Positions 46,031 through 56,324 of a stretch of 64,000 nt of DNA are shown piece after piece. The DNA is from Amyelois transitella (lineage: Eukaryota; Arthropoda; Insecta; Lepidoptera; Pyralidae). The notes beneath the pieces are model-generated. The model did no database searches, was not told the origin of the DNA, and saw only the letters and a program-made list of their open reading frames with translations. The position numbers and the translations under genes are program-made. The DNA lies in NCBI RefSeq assembly GCF_032362555.1, contig NC_083507.1, forward strand, positions 6,079,001-6,143,000, in the 5' to 3' direction. Each line of letters starts with the position of its first letter. Position 1 is the stretch's first letter.

Positions 46031-47380
46031 CATTACGAGAGAAACCTTGCCAAGTACATTTGGAACAGTTACTCCGTTTACAACAGCTGCAATAACATGT
46101 TCAATAAATAATTAAACAACAAATATCCCAGATTCATTAAGCTGAAAGGCAAAAACCTAATTCATAGACTCAAAGTAAGGGAAATGTGTGTTCTGCTGAT
46201 AGCTAAGAACGAATATTTATTTTGAGAGTGCAGTCCGGGGGAAAAAATTGTAGTATAATTTTCAAATCATTAGCATATAATTCATAGTAACTCTTTTCTT
46301 ATTATTTGAAAAAATTGTATGTAAAGCCGTACAACACATAACTAACGTATCGTTACGTTGGGTAGGTAGGTACCTATAATACTTTATATTGAACAAATAT
46401 ATCGGGGAATATTGGCTGGCCAACAAATTCTCAAGGTTAAATGGAAGTTAGCCATCGTTAAGGTAAAGTTAGAACATAAGAAGTATCTTTAAATAAGCCA
46501 ATTTTAAAAAATGACTTGACTTTGTGGCGACATCTATACGCCACAAGTCACAAAAATAAAAATAAAATCACAACATCTATCAGTCAAAAACAGCGAAAAA
46601 CCTAAATCGCGCAAACTAAGATTTCACGGATTGGAGCAATACATACAACCTCCGACACAACGTCGTCGGAGCCACGGTTCCCCAGGCACACCTAGCCTGG
46701 CGGAAGATCTTCCCTTTGGTGGCGGTCGAGCCGAATCATCGCTCCCGCTACAACTAAAATAAGTAGACGGTACTCAAAAACTAGCATTAAAAATTATAGT
46801 CGTAAGTAAATTTATTTAAAATTCAGACATTTATTCTTAAGTTATAAATTAATTTATTCTAAAATTTGGTTTTTTTTTGAAAAGCCACATCTGGCTTTTG
46901 TTTTACAATATTATAAACTTCCCGTGGTAATTTCCGGGAGAAGTCTATGTTACTCCTGAAGCCATCAAAATCGGTTTATTTTTTTTTTGGAGTAATATTC
47001 TCTACGACCAGAAATATATATTTTTTTAATCTTAATAATATGAGTCCTAACATAATCAATAGTTCATTAGAAAAAATATTTTACTAACCTGCGTCTACGC
47101 ACGCTACGAACTGCTTCGTCCTATGCCGACGCTATTGAGCTACAGCGCTACGATTCGACCCGCCTATGACTACACGTCTACAATGATACGAACTACGCGT
47201 TACGAATACGAGTTTATAACGCGTGTTTCGACATCGACATTCACATCCAGTCTCATCCCGAACATTATGGTTAGTTTTCTGAGAGGAGATTAAACAATTT
47301 TTTTAGACAATCTATTATATTAAGTAACAAGGGTGAATGACTCATCAACGCCCAGCCAAAGAAGCCAACTTGTTAAAAAT

Positions 47381-47790
47381 TTGTATGAAAAAAAATAAAA
47401 ATTTTGATTGATCGACTTGAAATTTGGCACGAATGCTTTTTGGCAAAAATAATCAAAGAAGTGTCTCAGGGTTTTTGAAAATTTTATATCTTTATGGGCA
47501 AAAAGGGATCCAAAAAACCAAGTCAACTAATTTATCTTCACAGAACTGAAACCACATAGCCAAGAACTTGATATTTTCCAAGGCGCGTGACTTTACCATA
47601 TACTTTTGACACAAGAAAGAGTTTTTCAAAATTAAATCCTTAAATGGGAGAAAAAGGGGAACAAAGGTTGTATGGAGAAAAAAATAAAAAGTTTGTCCGA
47701 TCAACTTGAAATTTGGCACAAGTGTTGATTGTTAAAAATATTTAATATGGGTTTCAGGAATTTCCGAAATTTTTCCGTTTTATTTAATTT
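47381..47790 (+). repeat. Diverged tandem repeat, period about 287 bp
   Basis: Two related segments begin at about 47383 and 47670. Each has TATG...AAAAAAATAAAAA, then GATC(G/A)ACTTGAAATTTGGCAC, about 50 bp of weaker match, and a TTTTTGAAAATTT-like end. They are non-coding and probably part of an old element. Confidence 0.65.
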
Positions 47791-47835
47791 TTTCACGCAA
47801 AATTTACCATCACCAACATTAACATTAACAAATTA

Positions 47836-48093
47836 CGTGTAGTTCCCGGCACCAATACAAAAAAAGAATAGGTCCACTCCATCTCTTTCCCGTGGATGTC
47901 GTAAGAGGCGACTAAGGTCCTATCCTTTAGTCGCACTTTTGATTATTATTTTAGGCGATGGGCTAGCAACCTGTCACTGTTTGAATCTCAATTCTGTCAT
48001 TAAGCCAAATAGCTGAACGTGGCCATTCAGTCTTTTCAAGACTGTTGGATCTGTCTACCCCGCAAGGCATATAGACGTGACCATATGTATGTC
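47836..48093 (+). mobile_element. RTE-tailed short retroelement
   Basis: Starts GTAGTTCCCGGCACCAATAC and ends GACGTGACCATATGTATG. It carries a small local duplication around the ACTAAGGTCCTATCCTTTAG segment relative to the 7869 copy. Confidence 0.85.
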
Positions 48094-48941
48094 ACCGACA
48101 TCAAGCAGTCTTTGACTTGGAGGCGATATCCGTATTTTGTAAGTAAATGTTCCAGGATCGAATCTTGTGAATCCTAACTAATATTACAAATGCGAAAGTT
48201 TGTTTTCTCTTCATGCATTTTCCTCCTGAACCAATATTCTTTAAATTTTACGTATACATAACTTGATTTTGTGCGGGGCTTCGTTCCCATGAAAATTCTA
48301 GAAAAATGCCTATGTCACTTCCGAAGGTCTATTCTATATATGCGTGTAATAAGTTCAGTTGCTTTTGAATAGCTCGCAGGGAAAACCTGCTATAGACTTG
48401 ATTGAATAATGGGAAATACTAAGCTTTAGATTATGAAGAAATTTGAGATTTAGAGTTAGTGACAGATTGCTTACCCATTGTCTAAGTAGACGTATGGCAT
48501 AGCTAGTGTGCATATCAGTTGGTCCTAGAGGAATACGCGATATAAACTTTGCTCTGTGTAAATTCAGTTAACTCTTGGTTCTTGTTTGACATCCGTCCGG
48601 ATCCGTCTGTATGTAAGGCACACGCAGACGGATCCGCGGGTACACTAGTGTTTGTTTGTTTGTAATATCTTTATTGCATAGAAATTAACACAGTTACAAG
48701 AAAATAGTAAGTACTTACTTAGTTATGAAAGAAACAAATAACTTGATTATTAATTAATAATAGTGGCTTGATTAATAATTAATAATAGTGGTTGGAGATA
48801 AGAACCACAAAACCTTTCGAAATAAATTTTTAATAAATATTTTATTAAATATACGTTCAGGTTGCATTTTTTTACTGTAGAATACTCCTCATTCATAAAG
48901 TCCAAGCAGAACAAATTTAGTTAATAAACATCATATTTATA

Positions 48942-49400
48942 TTAATCGCAATCCAATGGCGGTGGCTCGCATTCTCCAGGCAGATGGTTGACGTGTGGGT
49001 TGTGAAACAGCGTCTCGTCACCGCTGCCCCACGGGTATTTCTTGGTCCGAATGCGCATATATTCGTAATCTCTGCACGGTCCTTTGTGCGGTGGCTCGTG
49101 TGATAGAGCATTGAATGATTGAATAATGATTAGTGGGAAACAGATAAATAGGGTAAGGTATTTATATTTCTTCCAAGTGTCCTTTCCATGATGAAAGACT
49201 GGGACGCACGGATTGGGTGGTAGGTTGCCAGGTTTGCAGTCCTGCGGCGGCACGACGCGCCGGCCGCCCCCGGGCACTTGCTGCGGACACCCGCACTCGC
49301 CTGGCGGCCGTCGTGGAGGACAGCACAAGCTATAGCTTCGAGATTGCCTTGACAGAAAAACTAACTTATCAAGGCATATTGTTGTAGGTTTTACCATCAT
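48942..49400 (-). CDS. Intronless COX6A-like protein
   Basis: A single open frame of 152 residues. The C-terminal half is cytochrome c oxidase subunit 6A: WKKYKYLTLFICFPLIIIQ (matrix edge and membrane helix), then YEYMRIRTKKYPWGSGDETL and FHNPHVNHLPG. COX6A is a nuclear-encoded regulatory subunit of complex IV in the inner mitochondrial membrane. The N-terminal half is odd: after a short basic leader with SRQSRSYSLCC comes a Cys/Pro/Gly-rich stretch (PPGECGCPQQVPGGG and PQDCKPGNLPPNPCVP) not usual for COX6A. The C-terminus also ends unusually (CEPPPLDCD). The lack of introns and the divergence suggest a retrocopy that kept an open frame, perhaps tissue-restricted. An upstream signal exon cannot be excluded. 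Confidence 0.85.
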   Translation of the reverse strand: MMVKPTTICLDKLVFLSRQSRSYSLCCPPRRPPGECGCPQQVPGGGRRVVPPQDCKPGNLPPNPCVPVFHHGKDTWKKYKYLTLFICFPLIIIQSFNALSHEPPHKGPCRDYEYMRIRTKKYPWGSGDETLFHNPHVNHLPGECEPPPLDCD

Positions 49401-50156
49401 CTCAATTTTTTTGGTACTTTTTATTCCTGTCGGAACTTTCTTGAAATACTACATTTAGTTGATTTTGTAGTTTCTTGATAATTTTGTACACTTAAATTAT
49501 GAAATTAAAAAATGTGAACTTCAGATCCATTTCTTTTTTCTGTCATAGACTTTATGATTACAAATGACGTGACTTCTTTTCTTAACGGTCCGATATTATC
49601 CAGCCAGAAAAAAGCATTTTGTTCTATTGTTGCTCGTACAGTCGTACACCCTAGTCTCAGCTGAGGGTGGCAGTCACCATGATGTGTGTGTATAGTGAGT
49701 GGCTAGTCGCTATGCGTTGCCGGCAGATTGATTTGTACTTCGCGTAAGATGCGACTTATGAAACAGATACATATATTTGAAGATGCGAAACAACAAATAG
49801 ATATGGTATGAGTTTGCTCCACGTATAATATTTACAAGATGACGACAAGGGTCTTGGCTAAAGAATCCAAGATCTGTGGTATGAAAAAGAGAGCACACGT
49901 CTCCGCAAGAAAAAGTAATGATTTTTCTGTATACAGCCAACCTCATATCAAGTTACTTATATATTATACATACATTATACATACAGCTTTATTGATATAT
50001 TCACACGAATTTGCAGTCAGTTTGGGGATACTGAAATGCATTGATGTTTGCCTATTGAACGTTAAATTGTTTTTTACTACAATTGCATTAAAAAAAACAG
50101 CTTTACATTGACGTTTGCCAATGTCAAAACAGAGCTCGGCTCATACATGTCATTTT
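49401..50156. other. Intergenic, nothing recognised
   Basis: Contains whatever upstream region the COX6A-like gene uses and ends at the LINE target duplication. I saw no gene or repeat here that I could support. Confidence 0.5.
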
Positions 50157-50342
50157 AAGTAAACAAATAGATTCTGCCAGTCATCTCGTTGGTTGACACA
50201 CGTATTTTCGTCAAATCGCGATATTTATTGTTTTCCTTATTTGTTCTCTTCCCATTTCATCCTTTACTCGGTTGTGGATACAGAACACAATAAGGTAAGT
50301 AAGTTATTTAGTTGTAATTCGCACCTACTCCATCACTCCGTG

Positions 50343-51779
50343 ATGGAGTTGGGTGACGAAGAAGGCCCCCCAGACTGGGGAGGTACGAGTTCTTCTTCCA
50401 GGAAGAAATCCTCTACGCCTCGCCCTTCTAAGCGACCTGCCGAATCTGCAATAGAATCGGAACCAAAAAAAACTTCTCCTCCATCGGACTCAATCCAATC
50501 TGTTTTTCATCGTCCGGGTTTTGAACCGGACTCTATCATTAAATATACCGACGAAGACGATGCTCCGTTTATCGTATATGTTACGAGGATGGAACCCGAT
50601 CCTTCTGCGGGTCTATCTATTAAGCTGCTTAAATTTGCTCAATTTCTGCATCAAAATTCTGTCAGGGGTATCAAATCTGGGGGACTTAAACTCATGGGCA
50701 GGAACAAAATTTCAATCGAATTTACAGATAGGGACTCTGCCAATTCTTTTTTAGAAAATCCTTTAATCCCAAATAATAAATATACTGCGTCTGTCCCGAG
50801 ATTCAATATCTCTCGCATGGGAGTTGTTAGAGATATCCCTACGGACTGGACTCTTGAAGAATTAATTAATAATATTTCTGTTCCGCCCAACTGTGGTCAG
50901 GTAGTAATGGCCAGACGTCTTAACTCCAAATCAAAGAAACCTGACTCCTCCGTTTCCTGGTTCCCAACCACTACTGTTGTCCTTACTTTCCGTGGACATG
51001 TCCTCCCGGAAAGAGTTTTTTGTTTCCATACCTCTCTCCCTGTATCAGTCTACCTCCTCCCCACAATCCAATGTAGGAACTGCTGTAAATTTGGTCATAT
51101 CAGCAAACAGTGCCGCTCCAAACCACGCTGCTATAGGTGTGGCCAATTCCAACACTCAGGTGATTCATGCTCCTCAGATGTTCCTTTATTATGTTTATTC
51201 TGCGGGAATTCCCATCTTGCTACTGACCCATCCTGCCCCGAACATATTAGGCAGAAACAAATAAAAGTTATCATGGCAAACGATAACATTAGTTACTCTG
51301 AGGCAGCAATGAAAATTCCTCAAAAACGTTCTTTTTCACAAGTTGCTGCTGCAGATACCCCTGCTTCCTCCCAATTCTACTCCTCCCAATCTCCAGTCTC
51401 CTCTCCACAACGCCCACCAAACCCTCCCCGCTCTTCAGCCCCCAATCTGTCTTCCTCTTACAAAAAAACGATTACAATTTCCCCTAAATCCAGACCAGAG
51501 CTTGGTAAGTCTTATGACATTCAGGCTCTCAGAGAAATTACCGCAACTCCAAAATCTTCCCTTCCCAATGGTTGTGCGTGTTCTTGCCAACACCAGGACC
51601 CTTCCACTGCTTTATCTCCAAATGATAACCTATTTGAGATTTTAGCAGACGCCCTTATCCAATTTTTATCACGAGATGTTGATATGTTACCGCCCAATAC
51701 CATTTCTCGTCTTCAACAAATAATCGTTCCCATCCTTTCCAAACATAATGGACCAAGTTCTTCTTCAGTGGAATACTAG
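50343..51779 (+). CDS. LINE ORF1, Gag-like RNA-binding protein
   Basis: About 478 residues if translation starts at the MELGDEEGPP methionine. An earlier in-frame ATG at 50193 would add 50 residues of unlikely composition. It has a charged Ser-rich N-terminus, a central region of about 130 residues resembling an RRM-like fold, and then zinc knuckles near residues 244-290: CRNCCKFGHISKQC, CYRCGQFQHSGDSC and CLFCGNSHLATDPSC. A Pro/Ser-rich tail follows. Proteins of this type bind element RNA in the ribonucleoprotein particle. It overlaps ORF2 by 32 nt in another frame, so ORF2 is probably made by reinitiation or a similar event. Confidence 0.88.
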   Translation: MELGDEEGPPDWGGTSSSSRKKSSTPRPSKRPAESAIESEPKKTSPPSDSIQSVFHRPGFEPDSIIKYTDEDDAPFIVYVTRMEPDPSAGLSIKLLKFAQFLHQNSVRGIKSGGLKLMGRNKISIEFTDRDSANSFLENPLIPNNKYTASVPRFNISRMGVVRDIPTDWTLEELINNISVPPNCGQVVMARRLNSKSKKPDSSVSWFPTTTVVLTFRGHVLPERVFCFHTSLPVSVYLLPTIQCRNCCKFGHISKQCRSKPRCYRCGQFQHSGDSCSSDVPLLCLFCGNSHLATDPSCPEHIRQKQIKVIMANDNISYSEAAMKIPQKRSFSQVAAADTPASSQFYSSQSPVSSPQRPPNPPRSSAPNLSSSYKKTITISPKSRPELGKSYDIQALREITATPKSSLPNGCACSCQHQDPSTALSPNDNLFEILADALIQFLSRDVDMLPPNTISRLQQIIVPILSKHNGPSSSSVEY

Positions 51780-54700
51780 GAGTGTATCCAAAAAGAAACC
51801 TGATTTAGTCTTCTTAATCAATAGATACAATCCCATTATAGTTGCCATTGCTGAAACGTGCCTTAAACGCACGTCTCACTTCCATATCCCACACTACTCT
51901 TGTTTTCGAGATGATAGAGATGATGGTTGGGCAGGCTGCGCTTTGTTAGTCTCTCAATCCATCACCTTCACTCAAGTTCCTATTCCCCCTCACAGCTCTT
52001 CCTTCCATGTTGTTGCTGTGAGAGCCTTAGAAATATCCTTTGTTTCTGTTTACCTCCCTCACCCTCACCACTCTATTGTCCTGGAACTACAGTCTATTCT
52101 ATCTTCTATCCCTACTCCCCTTATCATATTAGGTGACTTTAACATACGTAGCACCCTCTGGGGCTGCCCCTTTGACGATTCAATTTTTCCTGTCTTTCTT
52201 GATCTTCTTGACAACATAAACCTTTGCACTTTAAATGATGGCTCTATCACCCGCCGGTCTCCTCCGTCCCAAAATGCCAGTATCCCAGACCTTACCCTAA
52301 CATCCCCCCAACTTGCTCCTCTATTGCTTTGGCGGGTCTTACCTACTTCTTATGGTAGTGATCATTTTCCAGTCCTTACCACACTAATTAAATCCATTTC
52401 CAAGGTTTCGCCCCTTCCTCCTCTTCTTAAATACAAAACCGAAAAGGCAGACTGGGACAAGTTCTCAACTTGCCTCAAGGTTCTTACTTCCTCCCTTCCC
52501 TCTCCCTCTAGCCTAAACTTTTTACAGGTGTATGAAGAGTTCATATCTGCTGTTATTTCTGCTGCAGATGAATCAATCCCAATTAAAAATGCTTCACACA
52601 ACAAAATTCCCTCCCCTCCATGGTGGGACTCTGAATGCTCCGAATTTATCAGGAAAAGAAACAAAGCTGAGAAAGATTTTAATAGTGACCCCACCTTGAC
52701 AAATTATCTACTTGTTCGTAAAACAATGGCACAGACTAAGCGTCTATTGTCCCAAAAAAAACACCTTGGCTGGAAGTCCTTTTGTGAGTCCATTTCCCCC
52801 AAATCCTCTCTTTCAAGTGTCTGGAAGAAAATTAAATCTTTTAGAAGAGCCACAGCTTATCAAGACTCCTCTTCTAATGACACTTCACCTTGGCTCAATG
52901 ATTTTATAAATAGACTTTCCCCTCTAACCGCTCCTGCTTTGGACGAACTTCCATACTCCTCATATAACTGTCCTTCCCCAACCATCCTAGATGATCCCTT
53001 CTCCCTCCAAGAATTATTATCCGCTCTGGACGGTCTCAAGGATTCCTCCCCTGGTATTGACGGCATTCCCTTTTCTTTCATTACCAACGCTCCTCTTCCT
53101 TCCAAATTATACCTCCTGTCCATTTTAAATCATATCTTCCTGTCTGGGTCTGTCCCAGAATCATGGAAGAACCAAATTATTATTCCCATTCTTAAACCAG
53201 GGAGGAACCCTCTAGACCCCCTCAGCTATAGACCCATTGCCCTCTCATCGGTAATACATAAAATTATGGAACACCTCATCAAAAATCGATTAGAATGGTT
53301 TATTGAATCAAAGGGCATACTTCCAAATACTCAATTTGGCTTTAGAAGAGGTATGGGAACTCTGGACAGCCTGAGCATCCTGGTCTCCCATATAAGAGTG
53401 GCATTCTCTAAAAACGAACATGTGGTAGGCGTTTTTCTTGACATAACTTCAGCATATGATAACGTTCAACTTCCTATTCTCAGGCAAAAATTGCATAAGC
53501 TGAGTATTCCAGTGAGGCTGATTAATATCATGTGCAATATGCTCATGGATCGTCACATAATTGTCCGTTTGCAGGGTTCTCTTCTTCCCCCTCGCTCTGT
53601 TTGGAAGGGTCTTCCACAGGGCTCTGTACTTAGTCCCATATTGTATAATTTATATACTTCTGACCTAGATCAGTCTGTCAATTGCTTTTGCAATATTCTT
53701 CAATATGCTGATGATATAGTTCTTTTCGCTTCTTCGGACTCCTTTGATGACATTAGCCGTCGTTTAAATTCAGCTCTTTTTTACCTCAACACCTGGTTAG
53801 AAGACCATGGATTATCTATCTCCCCGCTTAAATCAAACTGTGTCGTCTTTACTCGGAAGAGATCTTTGCCCCTATTAACTATTTCGATTAATAATGAAAC
53901 TATCCCTCAAAAAGACAGTTGTAAATTTTTAGGAATTACCTTAGACTCCAAACTAACAGGTGTTACTCACTTAAACCATGTTGTCCAAAAAGCTGAAAAG
54001 GGAGTTAATGTCATGAGGTCTCTCTCTGGGGTCCGCTGGGGCTCCCACCCCTATAGTCAAAAATTAATTTATAATGCCCTTGTACGTAGCCATTTTGACT
54101 ACGGTGCCTTCTTATTAGAACCATGCAACAAATTAGCTTTGGCGAAATTAGACAAAATTCAACATAAATGTCTCAGAATTATAACCGGTGCTATGAAATC
54201 TTCTCCAACAAATGCCCTTCAGGTTGAATGTTTGGATCCTCCTCTTGTATTAAGGAGACAATTTTTAGCTGATAGATTTCTTTACAAAACAATCCAATTA
54301 TTTTCACATCCCTTATTAGAAATACTTAACTCTCTATCAGACTATTGTCATACCTCTTCTTATTGGGTTAACAAAGATTACCCCCCTTTGGTTAAAAGCT
54401 TCGATAAAATAGATAACCTTCCCCACCCAGTTGCCCAATTCTCCAAAAATCCTATCTTTGATATTGACTTCCACCCTCTCATCTTCCAACCTAATGTTCT
54501 TCTAAACATAGGACTATCCAAGAATCTTCCTGGTGCTGATAGGATATTCAACCGGATCATTTGTGAGAAATGGTCTGATTGGACCCTCATTTTTACGGAT
54601 GCTTCCAAATTATCTCAGGACTCTAATGTTGGTGCAGCAGTTTGGATACCTAAATTCAATCTTTTACTAAGTTTTAAATATCTTTCACAATCCTCTATAT

Positions 54701-55452
54701 TTACTGGAGAATCCATTGCTCTCTTTGAAGCTGTTCAATTTGTTTTATCTCACAATTTGGACAAATCACTTATCCTCTCAGACTCTTTGAGCTGCCTCCA
54801 AGATATTTTGAAACGACCCTTCCATGCAAAGGATAACTTTCCAATTACCCTGAAAATAAGAGAAACCTTATATAAATGTCAGTCTTCCAGTATTAACGTA
54901 GTTATTGCTTGGATTCCAAGCCATTCAGGAATCAAGGGTAATGAAACAGTAGATATGTGGGCTAAACAAGCTTCTACTTCAGGTTCTGACTGCCACAAAT
55001 TTCATTACTCTCGAGACCTTAGACTTCTGGCTAAACCACAATTAATGACTAATTGGAATAGACAATGGCAACATTCTCGTCAGCAAAAAGGTGTCTGGTA
55101 TGGAAATATCCAACCAAACTTACCCAAAGTCCCTTGGTTCTTCCGGCATCGAAACTTGGAGAAGTGGGTAACGTCGGTTATTATCCGAATGCGACTTGGC
55201 CATGTATGTATCCCTGTCTTCCTCCATAAACTCCGAATTAGAGATACTTCTATCTGTGAATGTGGCCTGGATGAAGGTAGTCTTAATCACATAATTTTCA
55301 ACTGCCCCAAACTTGTGGTCCATCTTCGTAACATAATTCCGTCTAACATTCCCCATCTAAATTTAGACACTAATTCATTTCTTTCTCTTGTCCACACTCG
55401 GTTCTGTTATATAATTGCAAAGTTCATAACTAAAAATAACCTAAAACTATAG
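51748..55452 (+). CDS. LINE ORF2: endonuclease, reverse transcriptase, RNase H
   Basis: 1,234 residues, uninterrupted. Residues 1 to about 215 are an APE-type endonuclease (LQWNTRSV, LGDFNIRS and GSDHFPVL motifs). Reverse transcriptase spans roughly 400-720, with GIDGIPFSF, GLPQGSVLSPILYN and the catalytic QYADDIVLF near 652. RNase H spans roughly 940-1075, with IFTDAS, IFTGESIAL, LSDSLS and WIPSHSGIKGNE. A terminal Cys/His segment CECGLDEGSLNHIIFNC is near 1170. All key catalytic motifs are present. The protein nicks target DNA and copies element RNA in place. Confidence 0.92.
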   Translation: MDQVLLQWNTRSVSKKKPDLVFLINRYNPIIVAIAETCLKRTSHFHIPHYSCFRDDRDDGWAGCALLVSQSITFTQVPIPPHSSSFHVVAVRALEISFVSVYLPHPHHSIVLELQSILSSIPTPLIILGDFNIRSTLWGCPFDDSIFPVFLDLLDNINLCTLNDGSITRRSPPSQNASIPDLTLTSPQLAPLLLWRVLPTSYGSDHFPVLTTLIKSISKVSPLPPLLKYKTEKADWDKFSTCLKVLTSSLPSPSSLNFLQVYEEFISAVISAADESIPIKNASHNKIPSPPWWDSECSEFIRKRNKAEKDFNSDPTLTNYLLVRKTMAQTKRLLSQKKHLGWKSFCESISPKSSLSSVWKKIKSFRRATAYQDSSSNDTSPWLNDFINRLSPLTAPALDELPYSSYNCPSPTILDDPFSLQELLSALDGLKDSSPGIDGIPFSFITNAPLPSKLYLLSILNHIFLSGSVPESWKNQIIIPILKPGRNPLDPLSYRPIALSSVIHKIMEHLIKNRLEWFIESKGILPNTQFGFRRGMGTLDSLSILVSHIRVAFSKNEHVVGVFLDITSAYDNVQLPILRQKLHKLSIPVRLINIMCNMLMDRHIIVRLQGSLLPPRSVWKGLPQGSVLSPILYNLYTSDLDQSVNCFCNILQYADDIVLFASSDSFDDISRRLNSALFYLNTWLEDHGLSISPLKSNCVVFTRKRSLPLLTISINNETIPQKDSCKFLGITLDSKLTGVTHLNHVVQKAEKGVNVMRSLSGVRWGSHPYSQKLIYNALVRSHFDYGAFLLEPCNKLALAKLDKIQHKCLRIITGAMKSSPTNALQVECLDPPLVLRRQFLADRFLYKTIQLFSHPLLEILNSLSDYCHTSSYWVNKDYPPLVKSFDKIDNLPHPVAQFSKNPIFDIDFHPLIFQPNVLLNIGLSKNLPGADRIFNRIICEKWSDWTLIFTDASKLSQDSNVGAAVWIPKFNLLLSFKYLSQSSIFTGESIALFEAVQFVLSHNLDKSLILSDSLSCLQDILKRPFHAKDNFPITLKIRETLYKCQSSSINVVIAWIPSHSGIKGNETVDMWAKQASTSGSDCHKFHYSRDLRLLAKPQLMTNWNRQWQHSRQQKGVWYGNIQPNLPKVPWFFRHRNLEKWVTSVIIRMRLGHVCIPVFLHKLRIRDTSICECGLDEGSLNHIIFNCPKLVVHLRNIIPSNIPHLNLDTNSFLSLVHTRFCYIIAKFITKNNLKL

Positions 55453-55776
55453 TTCCCATTACAAATTTATTTTTTTTTTTTTTTTAACTTCCGAAATCTC
55501 CCTATTAAGTATATCCCTTGTTTTGCACAACTTTTATACCTTACACACTCACTACACATTATAATCATTAACTTGTCTTCTCTTTTACTAACAATACCTA
55601 CTTGTTGTGTTTGTCTTTTTGTGTTTGTACATTTGTTAACCTTCTCCTTTCAGATTGTATACCGTCCATTTTTGTAACTTCGTGTCTCTTCAAACCATGA
55701 CATTGGCAGAATCACCGAAAGTCCGGTGGAAGCCATAATATAGAAAAGAAAGAAAGAAAAGAAAAGTAAACAAATA

Positions 55777-56324
55777 AACAAATAATTTTTTTCACAATTT
55801 AAACCTTTGATTTGAGTCCGACAAATTATACTAAAATACCCCTCAAGCACTGATATAAACGTATAAATTCTGTAAGTAAGTTTGTAAATTTTTATTGAAC
55901 GATTCCACTTCATGGATTCCTACGTTTTTATTTGATTCCACTTCTAAAGTATGCTGTATTGCTGTCTTATCAAATACTCATGCTATTTTCATCCCTCGCA
56001 AATTATTTCGTCAAATTATACGTAAAGTTTACTCTTATCCTATCACTGTGTGTATCGTTTTGATATCCATTTGTAGCTAGTGTAATCAATGATTTATTTG
56101 TTATCAGGAGATATCGTGCTTCGCGATTACCAATATTGTTCAGTGTTTACGTGATTCGCAACCGATGTGGAGTGTCTTATTAGTAGGTAAGCGGATTTGC
56201 TATTTTTAAAAGAATCTACCTTGATTAATGCAAAAACTCTGTGAGTCATCGGCGCGCCGCTGCCGGCAGACCGCCGTTGCGCATTGTATCGTATATTATG
56301 TACTGCCTATTTCCTCAATAGTCC
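55777..56324. other. Spacer between LINE and foldback element
   Basis: No gene recognised. The short GC-rich patch around 56240-56285 is the only compositional feature. Confidence 0.4.

Larger units (their letters stand above)
46031..48941. other. Intergenic with repeats, no gene recognised
   Basis: Spacer between Rim and the COX6A-like gene. It contains CTACG-rich sequence (47085-47245), a diverged tandem repeat (47381-47790), an RTE-tailed element (47836-48093) and Helitron-like remains near 48170-48380. The GC-richer part at 46620-46760 showed no convincing reading frame. Confidence 0.5.
50170..55763 (+). mobile_element. Full-length non-LTR retrotransposon (I-clade-like)
   Basis: A 5,594-bp element flanked by the perfect 13-bp direct repeat AAGTAAACAAATA (50157-50169 and 55764-55776). 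ORF1 and ORF2 are both open. The 3' end is a GAAA-type A-rich tail after CCGGTGGAAGCCATAATATAG. ORF2 carries endonuclease, reverse transcriptase and RNase H, which points to the I group. Intact frames and an undamaged target duplication show recent insertion and possible mobility. Confidence 0.92.

Noticed and set aside
45697-46115. Overlapping frames of 89-107 codons near the Rim start
   Set aside because: They lie in the GC-rich 5' region on both strands, contain no family motif, and overlap the well-supported first Rim exon.
46620-46760. GC-richer segment as a possible exon
   Set aside because: No frame gave recognisable protein sequence with consistent splice sites.
50193-50342. Upstream extension of LINE ORF1
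   Set aside because: The 50 added residues are hydrophobic and unlike ORF1 N-termini; the MELGDEEG start fits better.
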